Notes: generated by a model from the sequence alone, not told the origin. A stretch of DNA of 64,000 bases from Corynebacterium occultum (GCF_009734425.1 NZ_CP046455.1:1860001-1924000), one strand, 5' to 3'; counted from the stretch's first letter, positions 36,654 through 46,965 are shown. Numbers and translations: made by a program.

Positions 36654-37524
36654 GTCGTTGAGCAGAAACATGGGTGTAGATCTGGGTGGTCTGCAGGGAG
36701 GAATGGCCGAGCATCTCCTGCACCACGCGCAGATCCGCCCCACCTTCCAGCAGGTGGGTGGCAGCGGTATGTCGCAAACCGTGGGGTGTCAGCCCATTGA
36801 CCCCGGTCAGCTCTGCAGCCCGGGACACCACCCGACGCACCTGGCGGGGATCAATGCGCCCACCCCGAACCCCCAGGAAGAGTGCATCGTTATCCCGCAC
36901 AAAGACCGGTCGCCCCTGCTCCAGCCACTGGTCGAGAGCATCGGCAGCAGCCGCACCGAAAGGCACCACCCGTTCTTTATCACCCTTACCCCGCACCTTG
37001 GCCGTGCGTCGTTGCAGGTCAACGTCTTCGAGGTTCAGCCCGCAGAGTTCCGCCACCCGCACGCCGGTGGCGTAGAGCAGTTCCAGCATGGCACTGTCAC
37101 GGAGAAATTCCGGTTCATCCGCGGAGGCGGCATTGCCCATGAGTTCCCCAGCCTGCCGCTCCCCCAGCACCTGTGGCAGGGGGCGGTTGATCTTCGCATT
37201 GACCAGGCGAGCGGCGACATCAGATTCCAGGTGACCCTGCTTCACCGCCCAGGAGCTGAAGGAACGCAGGGAGGCGGTACGTCTTGCCAGCGTAGCGCGG
37301 GAAAGTCCGGCATCGACACCTTCCGCCAACCAGGCCCGAAGGTTGTTCAGGGTGAACTCGCTGAAAGTTCCGACCTTCGTTGCCAGTCCCCGAAGATCCG
37401 AACGGTAACTTTTCACGGTCGCCTGGGAACGCCCGGCCACCAGGAGCTGATGCTCCGCAAAGTCTTCGATGGCCTCGAGCAGCTGGCTGTTTCGGAAGGT
37501 TTCACTTATTTTCTTCTGCGACAT
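36616..37524 (-). CDS. xerC: Tyrosine recombinase XerC
   Basis: Partner of XerD in resolving chromosome dimers at dif. The 302-residue protein has an N-terminal SAM-like core-binding domain (about 15-105) and the catalytic domain with all expected residues: Arg in ATGVRVAELCG, Lys in GKGDKERVVP, HGLRHTAATHLL (HxxR), LGHSS and the nucleophile in TQIYTHV. The ATG at 37524 has CGGAGGTG upstream. It overlaps the M23 gene tail to tail by 38 bp. Confidence 0.95.
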   Translation of the reverse strand: MSQKKISETFRNSQLLEAIEDFAEHQLLVAGRSQATVKSYRSDLRGLATKVGTFSEFTLNNLRAWLAEGVDAGLSRATLARRTASLRSFSSWAVKQGHLESDVAARLVNAKINRPLPQVLGERQAGELMGNAASADEPEFLRDSAMLELLYATGVRVAELCGLNLEDVDLQRRTAKVRGKGDKERVVPFGAAAADALDQWLEQGRPVFVRDNDALFLGVRGGRIDPRQVRRVVSRAAELTGVNGLTPHGLRHTAATHLLEGGADLRVVQEMLGHSSLQTTQIYTHVSAQRLKDVYSRAHPRA

Positions 37525-37570
37525 GGCTGACACCTCCGGACTTGGGGGATCTTCCTGGAATACGGAAAAA

Positions 37571-37600
37571 GGCGACGCGGTCCGTTGCCTCCGCGTCGCC
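37571..37600 (-). terminator. Rho-independent terminator just upstream of xerC
   Basis: GGCGACGCGG and CCGCGTCGCC pair perfectly around a 10-nt loop; the minus strand continues TTTTTCC. It ends transcripts arriving from the rplS-side genes through dprA, 220 bp after dprA and 47 bp before the xerC start. Confidence 0.8.
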
Positions 37601-37743
37601 TTCCCCATTTGACTCACCCATAATCCACAACCCTAGTCGCCCTGGGGATCTCGACCGTGATCTCCTCTCAAAAGACAACGGTCGGGATTTATTCCCCCGG
37701 CGGGGCTACTGAGACATCCAGCCCGATGCCTCAGCAACTTAAC

Positions 37744-37762
37744 TTAGGCTTGCCTGGCCTAC
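37744..37762. promoter_or_regulatory. DtxR-box-like sequence
   Basis: TTAGGCTTGCCTGGCCTAC matches 14 of 19 positions of the iron-box consensus TTAGGTTAGCCTAACCTAA recalled for DtxR. It lies in the dprA-xerC gap with no iron-related gene beside it, so it may be chance or a relic. Confidence 0.25.
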
Positions 37763-37820
37763 TTTAGGTCGCCTTTTTGATTAACGCAAGAGATTCGAGA
37801 AAATTCTTCAAATCCCCTGC

Positions 37821-38984
37821 TCAGGCGGACTCTCCCCGGGCCCAGCTAGTACCGGAACGTCGCACCAGACCCCGCTTACTCAGATCCACCAGCAGATGAA
37901 CCGTCAATGCCAGAGGCAGACCAGCCGCAGCCGCCACCACCTCAGTCTCCACCTCCGCATCAGGTTCCAGGCAATCAAAGATCTTCAACTCATTGTGGCT
38001 GAGCTGCTGGACCGGTGTACCTGCGTACATCAGCTCATACTGAGCTGCGACATCAACCTCTCCCAGGGCACCGAGCAACTCTCGGACATCATCGGAGCCG
38101 GTCACCAGTTGCGCCCGACCATCCCGGATGCGTTCATGACATCCCAGGGAATTCGCACTGGTCACCGGTCCGGGCACCGCCATCGCCACCTTGCCCAGGG
38201 CGCTGGCCCAGCTCAAGGTGTTCAAGGCACCCGACCGCCACGCCGCCTCCACAATCACCGTCCCACCCGTCATGGCAGCGACCAGACGGTTGCGGGTGAG
38301 GAAACGGTGCCGCTGTGGGGTCACCCCCGGTGGATACTCACTGACCACACTCCCCTGCTCCGCGATGCGCTCAAATAGTGCCCCATTGCGTGCCGGATAG
38401 GAATGATCAAGGCCGCAGGCAGCCACCATCACCGTGGCCCCACCCTGATCCAGGGCAGTCCGATGAGCCTCGGTGTCAATCCCCAGCGCCCCGCCAGACA
38501 CCACCGTCCACTGGTGTGCCACCAGACCAGCAACCAACTGCCGGGTCACCTCCACCCCATAACGACTCTGCGCCCGGGTACCCACCACCGCCACCGATTG
38601 TGCGAGCAAGGGTGCCAGCGGAGCACCCCGCACCCAGAGTGCATGGGGCTCCACCGCATCAGAACGATAGGTGCGTAGATGCTCACTGACCCCGGAAGCC
38701 GCGAAACCAAAGGCCTGACTGAACGCCGCTTCCGGCCACTCGGCATCCTCCCTGGTGATCAGCCGACCCCCGAGAGCCGCAATCTGCTCCAGATCCTCCT
38801 GCGCCCGATCCCAGGAATAACGACTCTCGGTCTCCCCCAGCAGCGGGCCGATCCAGGACTCTCGACGCCGGACACCCTCCGCGATCTCCGCCGCCGCATG
38901 CCCCTTATTGAGCAGTTCAGAAAGATGCTTGCTCGGCCCCTCCACCACCCGGGAAAGATAAGCCCAACTCTCCCGGGAACTCAC
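37821..38984 (-). CDS. dprA: DNA processing protein DprA
   Basis: Binds incoming single-stranded DNA and loads RecA during transformation; most bacteria keep the gene even when not known to be competent. The 387-residue protein shows the Rossmann-like core: VAVVGTRAQSRYGVEV, VVSGGALGIDTEAHRTAL, GLDHSYPARNGALF and SEYPPGVTPQRHRFLTRNRL. A C-terminal winged-helix-like part follows. Its GTG start overlaps the TGA of comM by 4 bp (GTGA), showing translational coupling. Confidence 0.94.
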   Translation of the reverse strand: MSSRESWAYLSRVVEGPSKHLSELLNKGHAAAEIAEGVRRRESWIGPLLGETESRYSWDRAQEDLEQIAALGGRLITREDAEWPEAAFSQAFGFAASGVSEHLRTYRSDAVEPHALWVRGAPLAPLLAQSVAVVGTRAQSRYGVEVTRQLVAGLVAHQWTVVSGGALGIDTEAHRTALDQGGATVMVAACGLDHSYPARNGALFERIAEQGSVVSEYPPGVTPQRHRFLTRNRLVAAMTGGTVIVEAAWRSGALNTLSWASALGKVAMAVPGPVTSANSLGCHERIRDGRAQLVTGSDDVRELLGALGEVDVAAQYELMYAGTPVQQLSHNELKIFDCLEPDAEVETEVVAAAAGLPLALTVHLLVDLSKRGLVRRSGTSWARGESA

Positions 38985-40507
38985 GCCGCCTCCACCAGTT
39001 CAACCGTGCCGTGCAGCTCCAGGGCCCGTGCCATATGATCTAGATTCGGCAGGTTTCCGCCCTCCAGATCGCATAGCGTCCAGGCCAACTTCAGCGCCCG
39101 GTCAACCCCACGTTGACTGACCTCCGCATCACCCAGATGCGCCCCGAGCAAAGCCATCGCCGCCTCATCCGCCGGGAAAAAACGACGCAGCACATGCGGA
39201 TCGACGATCGCATTATGAAGATGCCCCAAGCCATGCCGGGACCAACGTTCCCGGGCACGATCCCTGCCCTGCGCCACCCGATCAGCGATCACCGCAGTGG
39301 ATTCCGCGTCATCGGAACTGATGACCGCACCCCGACCACTGATACGCACCCGAATATCGAGGCGATCCCGCAACGGCCCGGAGAGATTATCCAGATAGGT
39401 TGACCGTTGCCGGGGGGTACAGCGACAACGGTGGGCCTCCTCCGCTGCGCAGCGGCAGGGATTCGCCGCCAGAACCAGCTGAAACTGGGCCGGGAACAGC
39501 ACTTCCCGGCGGGATCGCAGCAGGCGGACAAAACCCTGTTCCAGTGGGGTCCGCAGACCGTCGAGAATAGCCGCCGGAATTTCACTGGCCTCATCAAGGA
39601 AGAGCACCCCATGATGTGCCAGGCTCACCGCACCCGGCAGCGGATGTCCGGAACCTCCTCCGAGCAGTGCTGCCCGGGTGATGCTGTGATGCGGGGCGAT
39701 GAGGGGTGCTCGCCGGATTGCGCCGCGGAAACCGGAGCCCGCTACGGAGTGGACTGCGGAAGTCTCGATGACCTGCTCCGGGGTCAGGGGTGGTAACAAT
39801 CCCGGTAGGCGGGCCGCGATCATGGATTTGCCGGAGCCCGGTGGGCCTGTCATCAACATGTGATGCCCGCCGGTGGCTGCTACCTCAGCGGCGAAACGGG
39901 CTTCCTCCTGCCCGGCGATATCGGCCATGTCCGGGATCTTTTCAGCATGGCCGCCTTCCTCATCGTGATCGACCCCGGGTAGCTCAGCCATCACGGTGGC
40001 CCAGCTGTAGACCGCCCGCAGACTGGGAGCCAGCAGCACCTCCACCCCATCCAGCAGGGCCGCTTCCGCAGCGTTTCCCGGAGGCACCAGAACCCGGACG
40101 AAACCCTGTTCTCTGGCCGCGAGAAGCCCCGGCAGAATCCCTGGGACGGTCTTGATCGAACCATCCAATCCAACCTCCCCCAGCAGGAGGGTTTCGCCAA
40201 GCCGGATGGCCACCTCCGGGTCCTCATTCCGGGCGGTCAACACCGCCATGACCATCGCCAGATCAAGGTGGGAACCCGATTTTGGCAGGGAGGCCGGCGA
40301 GAGGCTGAGGATGATCTTGGACCGGGGCCAGTCCAGACCGGAGTTCATGACCGCGGTCCGCATCCGGTCTCTGGCCTCATTGATGGCGGTGTCCCCCATG
40401 CCGACGATGTGGGTGCCGGGCAGGCCTGGCCCGATATTGGCTTCAATGCTGACGATGTCCGCCCTCACCCCGGTCAGCGCGGTGGTGAATGTTCTGCCGA
40501 GTGCCAT
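38981..40507 (-). CDS. comM: ComM/YifB family AAA+ ATPase (Mg-chelatase-like)
   Basis: A 508-residue hexameric helicase family protein; ComM drives branch migration during integration of transforming DNA. Layout: N-terminal Lon-protease-like ChlI domain (MALGRTFTTALTGVRADIVS onward), then the AAA+ domain with Walker A GPPGSGKSMIAARLPGLLPP, Walker B GVLFLDEASE and the sensor region, then a C-terminal MgChlI-C domain. A four-Cys cluster (CRCAAEEAHRCRCTP) is present as in the family. It forms an operon yraN-comM-dprA with gaps of 1 bp and -4 bp. Confidence 0.94.
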   Translation of the reverse strand: MALGRTFTTALTGVRADIVSIEANIGPGLPGTHIVGMGDTAINEARDRMRTAVMNSGLDWPRSKIILSLSPASLPKSGSHLDLAMVMAVLTARNEDPEVAIRLGETLLLGEVGLDGSIKTVPGILPGLLAAREQGFVRVLVPPGNAAEAALLDGVEVLLAPSLRAVYSWATVMAELPGVDHDEEGGHAEKIPDMADIAGQEEARFAAEVAATGGHHMLMTGPPGSGKSMIAARLPGLLPPLTPEQVIETSAVHSVAGSGFRGAIRRAPLIAPHHSITRAALLGGGSGHPLPGAVSLAHHGVLFLDEASEIPAAILDGLRTPLEQGFVRLLRSRREVLFPAQFQLVLAANPCRCAAEEAHRCRCTPRQRSTYLDNLSGPLRDRLDIRVRISGRGAVISSDDAESTAVIADRVAQGRDRARERWSRHGLGHLHNAIVDPHVLRRFFPADEAAMALLGAHLGDAEVSQRGVDRALKLAWTLCDLEGGNLPNLDHMARALELHGTVELVEAA

Positions 40508-40508
40508 C

Positions 40509-40883
40509 TCAGATCCCCTCGATCAGGTCGATATGGAAGCCGCCCTGTTGATTCGACACCAGCAGCATCACATCAAAACGGATGTTCACCCCTGCTTTAG
40601 CGGGGCCGCTCCGCTCGCCGAGCCAGCGGGCAGCGGCGGCCCGGATGCGGCGTCGTTTAGCGGGGGTCACGGACTCCGCACCACCGAAATCCAGGGTGCT
40701 GCGTGTCTTCACCTCAATGAAGACGCAGGTGCCATCAGGTTCGCGGGCGATGATGTCTATCTCCCCGATCGGATAACTGATGTTGCGGCCGATGATCTCC
40801 GCTCCCCGCTCCCGGTAGAAATCCGCCGTGTAGGCCTCCCCTTGCTTCCCCAGCATCACTCTTCTGTTGTGCTGATCCCCCAT
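40509..40883 (-). CDS. yraN: YraN family endonuclease-like protein (UPF0102)
   Basis: A 124-residue protein with the restriction-endonuclease-like fold. The PD-(D/E)xK core is visible: GEIDIIAREPDGTCVFIEVKTRS, with the acidic residue of GEID and the ExK of FIEVK. The biological role is not settled. AGGGGGAAATATCC precedes the ATG at 40883. It leads the yraN-comM-dprA operon; this triplet is conserved in actinobacteria. Confidence 0.9.
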   Translation of the reverse strand: MGDQHNRRVMLGKQGEAYTADFYRERGAEIIGRNISYPIGEIDIIAREPDGTCVFIEVKTRSTLDFGGAESVTPAKRRRIRAAAARWLGERSGPAKAGVNIRFDVMLLVSNQQGGFHIDLIEGI

Positions 40884-40977
40884 GGATATTTCCCCCTTGA
40901 TCTCTACCTGCTGTTGAATCTGTCTTCTTCAAGATCATCCAGCGGCCATCGGGTTTCAAGGGGGGAAAATAGACAAG

Positions 40978-41020
40978 GGCCATGTCTGTGGATAAACATG
41001 GTCCATCCACAGACATGGCC
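40978..41020 (-). terminator. Terminator of the rnhB-DUF2469 operon
   Basis: A perfect 16-bp stem, GGCCATGTCTGTGGAT with its complement, around an 11-nt loop. On the minus strand it is followed by CTTGTCTATTTTCC. It lies 32 bp after the DUF2469 stop codon. Confidence 0.75.
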
Positions 41021-41051
41021 GGGTGACAGTTGCCACCAGAGCTTTCCTCGA

Positions 41052-41357
41052 CTAATCCGGCATGATCAGATCCGGCTTGTCCAGCTCCTCAATATTGACG
41101 TCCTTGTAGGTGATCACCCGGACATAACGGACGAAGCGAGCAGAACGGTACATGTCCCACACCCAGGCATCCGACATTCGGACCTCGTAGTAGACATCAC
41201 CGCCGTTATTGTGCGGGATCAGCTCAACCGCATTAGCGAGGTAGAAGCGTCGCTCGGTTTCCACGACATAGGAAAACTGGCTGACGACATCGCGGTACTC
41301 ACGGTAGAGCGACAGCTCGACCTCAGCCTCATAATTGTCGAGTTCTTCAGCGCTCAT
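41052..41357 (-). CDS. DUF2469 family protein
   Basis: A 101-residue acidic cytoplasmic protein found next to rnhB across actinobacteria; function unknown. The sequence is highly typical ([20 protein letters not shown] at the N terminus, [20 protein letters not shown] near the C terminus). Its ATG overlaps the rnhB TGA (ATGA), so the two are translationally coupled. Confidence 0.88.
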   Translation of the reverse strand: MSAEELDNYEAEVELSLYREYRDVVSQFSYVVETERRFYLANAVELIPHNNGGDVYYEVRMSDAWVWDMYRSARFVRYVRVITYKDVNIEELDKPDLIMPD

Positions 41358-42052
41358 GACCTGCCTTCCCTTCGTTGCCCGTCCTGTTCACGGGTCGCCC
41401 CATCCTGTTCACGCAGCCATTCCTGATGAGACTGCGCCACATTCGCATAACTATATCTGTGCTCGGGGGAGCCGCCGTGGCGGCGCACCGCAGCCATATG
41501 GGAACTACTCCCATAACCCTTGTGCGAAGCCAAACCATAAGCGGGATAGCGCCCATCAAGTTCCACCATATAATCATCCCTGGTCTGCTTGGCCAGAACA
41601 CTGGCTGCGGCGATACATCGGGCAGCCGCATCACCGCCGATCACCGGCAGGCTCGGAATCCCCAGCCCCGGTACCCGCATCGCATCTGTGAGGACATACC
41701 CTGGCCGCAGCTCCAAGGCGGCCACCGCACGCCGCATCCCGGAGATATTGGCGTGCTGGATGCCCCGGGAATCAACCTCCCACGCGGAAATGGAGATCAC
41801 CGACCAGGCCAGGGCCTTGTTCTTGATGATCGGCATGAGTTCCTGCCTTAACTTCGCACTGAGCTGTTTGGAGTCAGTCAAGCGATCCAGTTCCGGGATT
41901 GGCCTGTCCGGGAGGATGCAGGCCGCAATGGTGATGGGACCGCAACAGGCCCCACGGCCAGCCTCGTCCACCCCGGCGACCGGGCCCAGTCCCTGCCGGG
42001 AGAGCGCAACCTCATAGGTCCGCAGCTGTTTGAGTCGACGCACCCGCACCAT
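41354..42052 (-). CDS. rnhB: Ribonuclease HII
   Basis: Removes ribonucleotides from DNA and degrades RNA of RNA:DNA hybrids. The catalytic set is present: Asp-Glu in [13 protein letters not shown], the Asp of LTDSKQLS, and YVLTDAMRV with the later Asp. About 232 residues from the ATG at 42052 (a TTG three codons upstream is also possible). It follows lepB and is coupled to the DUF2469 gene. Confidence 0.95.
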   Translation of the reverse strand: MVRVRRLKQLRTYEVALSRQGLGPVAGVDEAGRGACCGPITIAACILPDRPIPELDRLTDSKQLSAKLRQELMPIIKNKALAWSVISISAWEVDSRGIQHANISGMRRAVAALELRPGYVLTDAMRVPGLGIPSLPVIGGDAAARCIAAASVLAKQTRDDYMVELDGRYPAYGLASHKGYGSSSHMAAVRRHGGSPEHRYSYANVAQSHQEWLREQDGATREQDGQRREGRS

Positions 42053-42082
42053 GGGGATCAAGAAACCTGTTCCTGGGAGGGG

Positions 42083-42946
42083 TCAGTCCTGGATGTCCGG
42101 GTCATCCACCCCGCCGATACGGCCCAGCGGGAAGATGATGGACTGAACCTTGCCGCGGATATTTTCCTCCGGAATGGTGCCCTGATACTGGTCGCCGATG
42201 TGGTAGCGCGAGTCCATGGAGTTGGTGCGGTTATCGCCCATCATGAAGTAGTGGTTCTCAGGCACCGTGAGCGGACCGAAGTAGTTACCCCCGCACTCCT
42301 CAGAACCGGTGTTCGGGTCCACCGCGAACTGGGCCGGCTGGAGGGTGTAGGAATCATCAACCTGGGCCCCGTCAACCATGATCCCGGGATCTCCTGCCTG
42401 GCAGGACACCGTCTGGCCACCGGTGGCGACAATGCGCTTGACCAGGTTGTTCTCATCTGGGGCGACGAGCCCCACGTAGGAACCAAAGTTCTGCAGACCC
42501 CGGATCACGGAGTTCTCCGAGCGTGGGGAAATATAGGCGGTGTTCCAGGATTCGGTGCCTTCGTAGACCACGACATCACCGGGCTCCGGATCGGAGAGGG
42601 CGTAGGAGATCTTGTCCACGAAAATACGGTCACCGGTGCAGCCCTCACAACCGTGAAGGGTGGGTTCCATGGAGGCAGAGGGGATCAGGTACATCCGGCC
42701 CACAAAAGTCTGGAAGACAAAAATGAGCAGCAGGGTCAGGACAATGACCACCGGCACCTCGATGTACCAGGGGGTGCCTTTCTTTTCCGGCTCCTCTTCC
42801 GCCCCGGTTTCCTCCGCTTTCGCAGAGTCCGCGGAAAGTGCCGGGCTATCCTCGTCCCGATGGTTTTCGGGCACCGCGCCCCTATTCTGGTCAGCGTTCA
42901 GGCCACCGGGTTGGCCGGCTGGGTTCGGGCGGGATGAATCAGTCAC
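42083..42946 (-). CDS. lepB: Signal peptidase I
   Basis: Membrane serine protease that cleaves Sec and Tat signal peptides outside the membrane. About 287 residues: a long polar N-terminal part (about 60 residues, acidic), one membrane helix (WYIEVPVVIVLTLLLIFVFQ), then the catalytic domain with the Ser in PSASMEPTL and the Lys in NNLVKRIVATGGQ, plus the GDNRTNSMDSRYHG-type box. The start may be GTG 42946 or TTG 42955; neither has a strong ribosome binding site. Located between rplS and rnhB, the usual actinobacterial position. Confidence 0.93.
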   Translation of the reverse strand: MTDSSRPNPAGQPGGLNADQNRGAVPENHRDEDSPALSADSAKAEETGAEEEPEKKGTPWYIEVPVVIVLTLLLIFVFQTFVGRMYLIPSASMEPTLHGCEGCTGDRIFVDKISYALSDPEPGDVVVYEGTESWNTAYISPRSENSVIRGLQNFGSYVGLVAPDENNLVKRIVATGGQTVSCQAGDPGIMVDGAQVDDSYTLQPAQFAVDPNTGSEECGGNYFGPLTVPENHYFMMGDNRTNSMDSRYHIGDQYQGTIPEENIRGKVQSIIFPLGRIGGVDDPDIQD

Positions 42947-43082
42947 GCCTGACAACTCTAGCAGGCACCCTTTCCCCTACCCGCCGCAACATGGCCCGCG
43001 TCGATCCGGGGAGGGGTGGGCGTCGCAAAGCACGGCCTGAACCGGGGGGATATACCGGAGCAGGCCTGGCGGACCGGAAAAA

Positions 43083-43120
43083 CCACCCCGGGCAGCGAGA
43101 AAATTCGCTGCCCGGGGTGG
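43083..43120 (-). terminator. Rho-independent terminator of rplS
   Basis: A perfect 16-bp stem (CCACCCCGGGCAGCGA with its complement) with a 6-nt loop; the minus strand continues GGTTTTTCC. It lies 44 bp after the rplS stop codon and separates it from lepB. Confidence 0.85.
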
Positions 43121-43163
43121 TCCAGGTCAAAGCTTCAGACAAACCTCCGGAAGAGGTGTGAAA

Positions 43164-43505
43164 TCAGCGCTTCTCCTTGATCTTCGCTGCCTTGCCGCGC
43201 AGTTCGCGCAGGTAGTACAGCTTCGCACGACGGACATCGCCGCGGCGGATGATCTCGATCTTTTCGATGTTCGGGGAGTGAACCGGGAAGGTACGCTCGA
43301 CACCGATACCGAAGGAAACCTTACGGACGGTGAAGGTCTCGCGGATGCCGCCACCCTGGCGACGGATGCAAACACCCTTGAACAGCTGGGTACGGGTGTT
43401 GCTGCCCTCGATGACCTTGACGTGGACGTCAAGGGTATCGCCGGGGCGGAAAGCCGGGACGTCGTCGCGCAGCTGTGCTGCATCAATCTTGTCGATGAGG
43501 TTCAT
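43164..43505 (-). CDS. rplS: 50S ribosomal protein L19
   Basis: Large-subunit protein at the 30S interface. 113 residues, full length, with [19 protein letters not shown], the [20 protein letters not shown] block and a basic C terminus. The ATG at 43505 has AAGGATTG upstream. The open frame continuing to 43916 is antisense to the TPP riboswitch and not coding. Confidence 0.97.
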   Translation of the reverse strand: MNLIDKIDAAQLRDDVPAFRPGDTLDVHVKVIEGSNTRTQLFKGVCIRRQGGGIRETFTVRKVSFGIGVERTFPVHSPNIEKIEIIRRGDVRRAKLYYLRELRGKAAKIKEKR

Positions 43506-43828
43506 ATTTAAACAATCCTTATGGTTGCACTGGAAAGAGGAGCCTGGCGGCACTTCCCCTGCTGGGGCGCTCGGCCGGTTCATATCCGAAACAGGTATGC
43601 AGCTGAGGTCCCCGAACGGGCACGCACAGTCAACCTCGATATTGTGCCATGTTTTTCCAGTCAGACCAAAATCCGCCGCCCCAGGTTCAGGACAACGGAT
43701 CATCGACGGGGCGAAATGTCTGAATGTGGGTGGCAGCACACCATGGTCCCCGAACTTTTTCACAGCGCCCCCACCCCCACTTCCCCACTTTCCCGTGGCC
43801 AGTCTTGAGCGGGTTGTTCTACACTGTG

Positions 43829-43933
43829 CCTCGACCCCCACGGGTGCCCGAGGTATCGGGCTGAGATCGCGCTGCACCACCCCCGCGCGGGACCGTTGAA
43901 CCTGTCTGGTTAGCACCAGCGGAGGAAGCGAGG
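43829..43933 (+). ncRNA. TPP riboswitch (thi box) controlling thiE
   Basis: Conserved blocks are in order: CACGGGTGCCCG, GGGCTGAGAT, GACCGTTGAACCTG and GTTAGCACCAGCGGAGGAAG. The closing stem P1 pairs CCTCG (43829-43833) with CGAGG (43929-43933). That 3' arm contains the ribosome binding site of thiE (ATG at 43937), so thiamine pyrophosphate binding should block translation initiation. A TACACT box at 43820-43825 may be the -10. Confidence 0.93.
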
Positions 43934-43936
43934 ATC

Positions 43937-44713
43937 ATGGCGCAGATGCCCGGATCACCCCTCAGTTCCCGCGAACCTGCGGAGCACACCAGGCAGGACC
44001 TTTTACCGGCTTCCTGGAGGATGATTTCCTTGCCCGTGCACGGCTCTGAGAAAACACTTGATCTACGCTGCTATGTCGTCACCGGCACAGCAGATCACCG
44101 CCGCACCGTTGAAGTGGCACGGGCAGCGGCGGCGGGCGGGGCCGGAGTGATCCAAGTTCGCTCCAAACCGATCACCGCCCGGGAACTCGGCCGACTGGCT
44201 GAGGAAATCGCCTATGCCGTGGCCTCCCTCGGTTCCGGTACCCACGTGCTTATCGACGACCGGGTGGATGTCACGGCAGCACTCATGCGGCGCGGAGTGC
44301 CGATCCACGGGGTCCACCTCGGCCAGCAGGATCTGCCGGTCCGGGATGCCCGGGAACTGCTCGGCCCGGCAGCGATCATCGGCCTGACCACCGGAACCCT
44401 GGAACTGGTACAGGCGGTTCACCGGGTGGCGGATGTGGTGGACTACATCGGGGCCGGCCCCTTCCGCCCCACCCCGACCAAGGACTCCGGCCGTCCCCCG
44501 CTCGGCATTGCGGGTTATCCCCCACTGGTGGCGGAATCTCCGGTGCCGGTGGTCGCGATCGGGGATGTCACACCGGCGGATGTGCCTGAGTTGGCTGTCA
44601 CCGGAATTGCCGGGGTGGCGATCTCTCGGGGTTTCATGGAGGCAGCGGCCCCTGACGTGGTGGCAGCAGAGGTCCTCGCGGGTTTTATGGCTGGGCGGAG
44701 TGATCAGAAATGA
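43937..44713 (+). CDS. thiE: Thiamine-phosphate synthase
   Basis: Joins the pyrimidine (HMP-PP) and thiazole phosphate moieties to make thiamine monophosphate. TIM barrel of 258 residues with GAGVIQVRSKPITARELG, LIDDRVDVTAAL, GVHLGQQDLPVRDAREL and the phosphate-binding VDYIGAGPFRPTPTK. An N-terminal extension of about 40 residues precedes the barrel; the start is set by the riboswitch-embedded ribosome binding site. First gene of thiE-O-S-G-F; its end overlaps thiO by 4 bp. Confidence 0.95.
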   Translation: MAQMPGSPLSSREPAEHTRQDLLPASWRMISLPVHGSEKTLDLRCYVVTGTADHRRTVEVARAAAAGGAGVIQVRSKPITARELGRLAEEIAYAVASLGSGTHVLIDDRVDVTAALMRRGVPIHGVHLGQQDLPVRDARELLGPAAIIGLTTGTLELVQAVHRVADVVDYIGAGPFRPTPTKDSGRPPLGIAGYPPLVAESPVPVVAIGDVTPADVPELAVTGIAGVAISRGFMEAAAPDVVAAEVLAGFMAGRSDQK

Positions 44714-45912
44714 GGGAGAGACAGACTGGGCGGATGATCGTGATCGGTGGTGGTCTGGTTGGCCTGGTGACCTGTTTCGAGTTGAGCGAACAGGGTTTCC
44801 AGGTCACTCTGATTGACCCGGAGCCGGCCTCCGGGGCCACCCATTATGCCGGCGGCATGCTCGCCCCGATCGCCGAGGTACAGTACCGGCAGGAAGCACT
44901 CTTTCCCCTGATGCTGCAGGCAGCGGCACTCTATCCGGACCTGATTGAGCGGGTCTCCCGGGCCAGCGCATCACCCATTGATTATCGGCCCCGGGGAACC
45001 CTGGTGGTGGCAGCAGATCGAGCGGACGCCAGGCACCTGCAGGAGCTGGGTGACTACCAACGGCTCCACGGGATGTCCCCGGTGGAGCTGAGCGTTACCC
45101 GGGCCCGCCGGCTGGAGCCAGCTCTTTCCCCCCGGATCAGCGGAGCAGTGAGCATTCCCGATGACCATCAGGTCTCTCCCCGACTCTTCGCGGCCGCACT
45201 TCTGGATGTGCTGAAGCAGCGTGGGGTGAAGATCATCAGGGAGCGGGTCAGGCATCTGGAGGGAGCTGATCCCTGCCTCGCGGTGCACACTGAAACACAG
45301 GTCATCGAAACCGGCGACGCCCAGGTGATCCTGGCCAACGGGCTGGGTGCCGCCCAGGTCAGCGGCTGGTATACCCAAGACAATCCCCTGCAGCTGCGAC
45401 CGGTGTACGGCGACATCATGAACCTCCGGGTACCTGAATATCTACGCCCCTTAAGCGAACGGGTGATCCGGGGTTTTGTTGAGGATCGTCCCGTCTACCT
45501 GATCCCCCGCTCCGATGGCACCCTCACCCTGGGTGCCAGCAGCCGGGAAAATGACAGTGCCCTACCCAACGTCGGGGCGGTGCATGAGCTGCTGCGTGAT
45601 GGGATCCGACTGCTGCCCGGGCTGGAGGAATGCGAGCTGCTGGAGGTCGGGGTCGGGGCGAGGCCCGGCACCCCGGATGATCTGCCCTACCTCGGCAGGG
45701 TGGGCAGGAACCTGATCATCTCCACCGGTTATTTCCGGCACGGCATCCTGCTCTCTGCCCTCGGTGCCCACGCAGTGGTGGACCTCCTGCTGGGGAAGAA
45801 GTTGCCAGCCGGGGTGGATCTGACCGCCTGCGACCCTTGGCGGCACGTCGGTGGCAGCGCACCGGCTGCACACTCCGGGGCTGCGCAGCACCCTGGAACC
45901 CCTCCCTTTTGA
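44710..45912 (+). CDS. thiO: Glycine oxidase ThiO
   Basis: FAD enzyme oxidising glycine to the imine used for building the thiazole ring, the oxygen-dependent alternative to ThiH. The 400-residue protein has the FAD motif IVIGGGLVGLVTCFEL, ASGATHYAGGMLAP, and the C-terminal GARPGTPDDLPYLGR and GYFRHGILLS blocks of the DAO family. The start overlaps the thiE stop (ATGA type), and a GAGGG stretch lies inside the first codons. Confidence 0.93.
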   Translation: MRERQTGRMIVIGGGLVGLVTCFELSEQGFQVTLIDPEPASGATHYAGGMLAPIAEVQYRQEALFPLMLQAAALYPDLIERVSRASASPIDYRPRGTLVVAADRADARHLQELGDYQRLHGMSPVELSVTRARRLEPALSPRISGAVSIPDDHQVSPRLFAAALLDVLKQRGVKIIRERVRHLEGADPCLAVHTETQVIETGDAQVILANGLGAAQVSGWYTQDNPLQLRPVYGDIMNLRVPEYLRPLSERVIRGFVEDRPVYLIPRSDGTLTLGASSRENDSALPNVGAVHELLRDGIRLLPGLEECELLEVGVGARPGTPDDLPYLGRVGRNLIISTGYFRHGILLSALGAHAVVDLLLGKKLPAGVDLTACDPWRHVGGSAPAAHSGAAQHPGTPPF

Positions 45913-45964
45913 ACACATCCCCAACACCTCCCCACAGGTTTTTTCGATGCCAAGGAGCACTTTC

Positions 45965-46964
<1,000 letters not shown>

Positions 46965-46965
<1 letters not shown>

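Noticed and set aside
43506-43828. A hidden gene between rplS and the TPP riboswitch
   Set aside because: Open frames here merely extend rplS upstream or run antisense to the riboswitch. The region reads as two divergent promoters.
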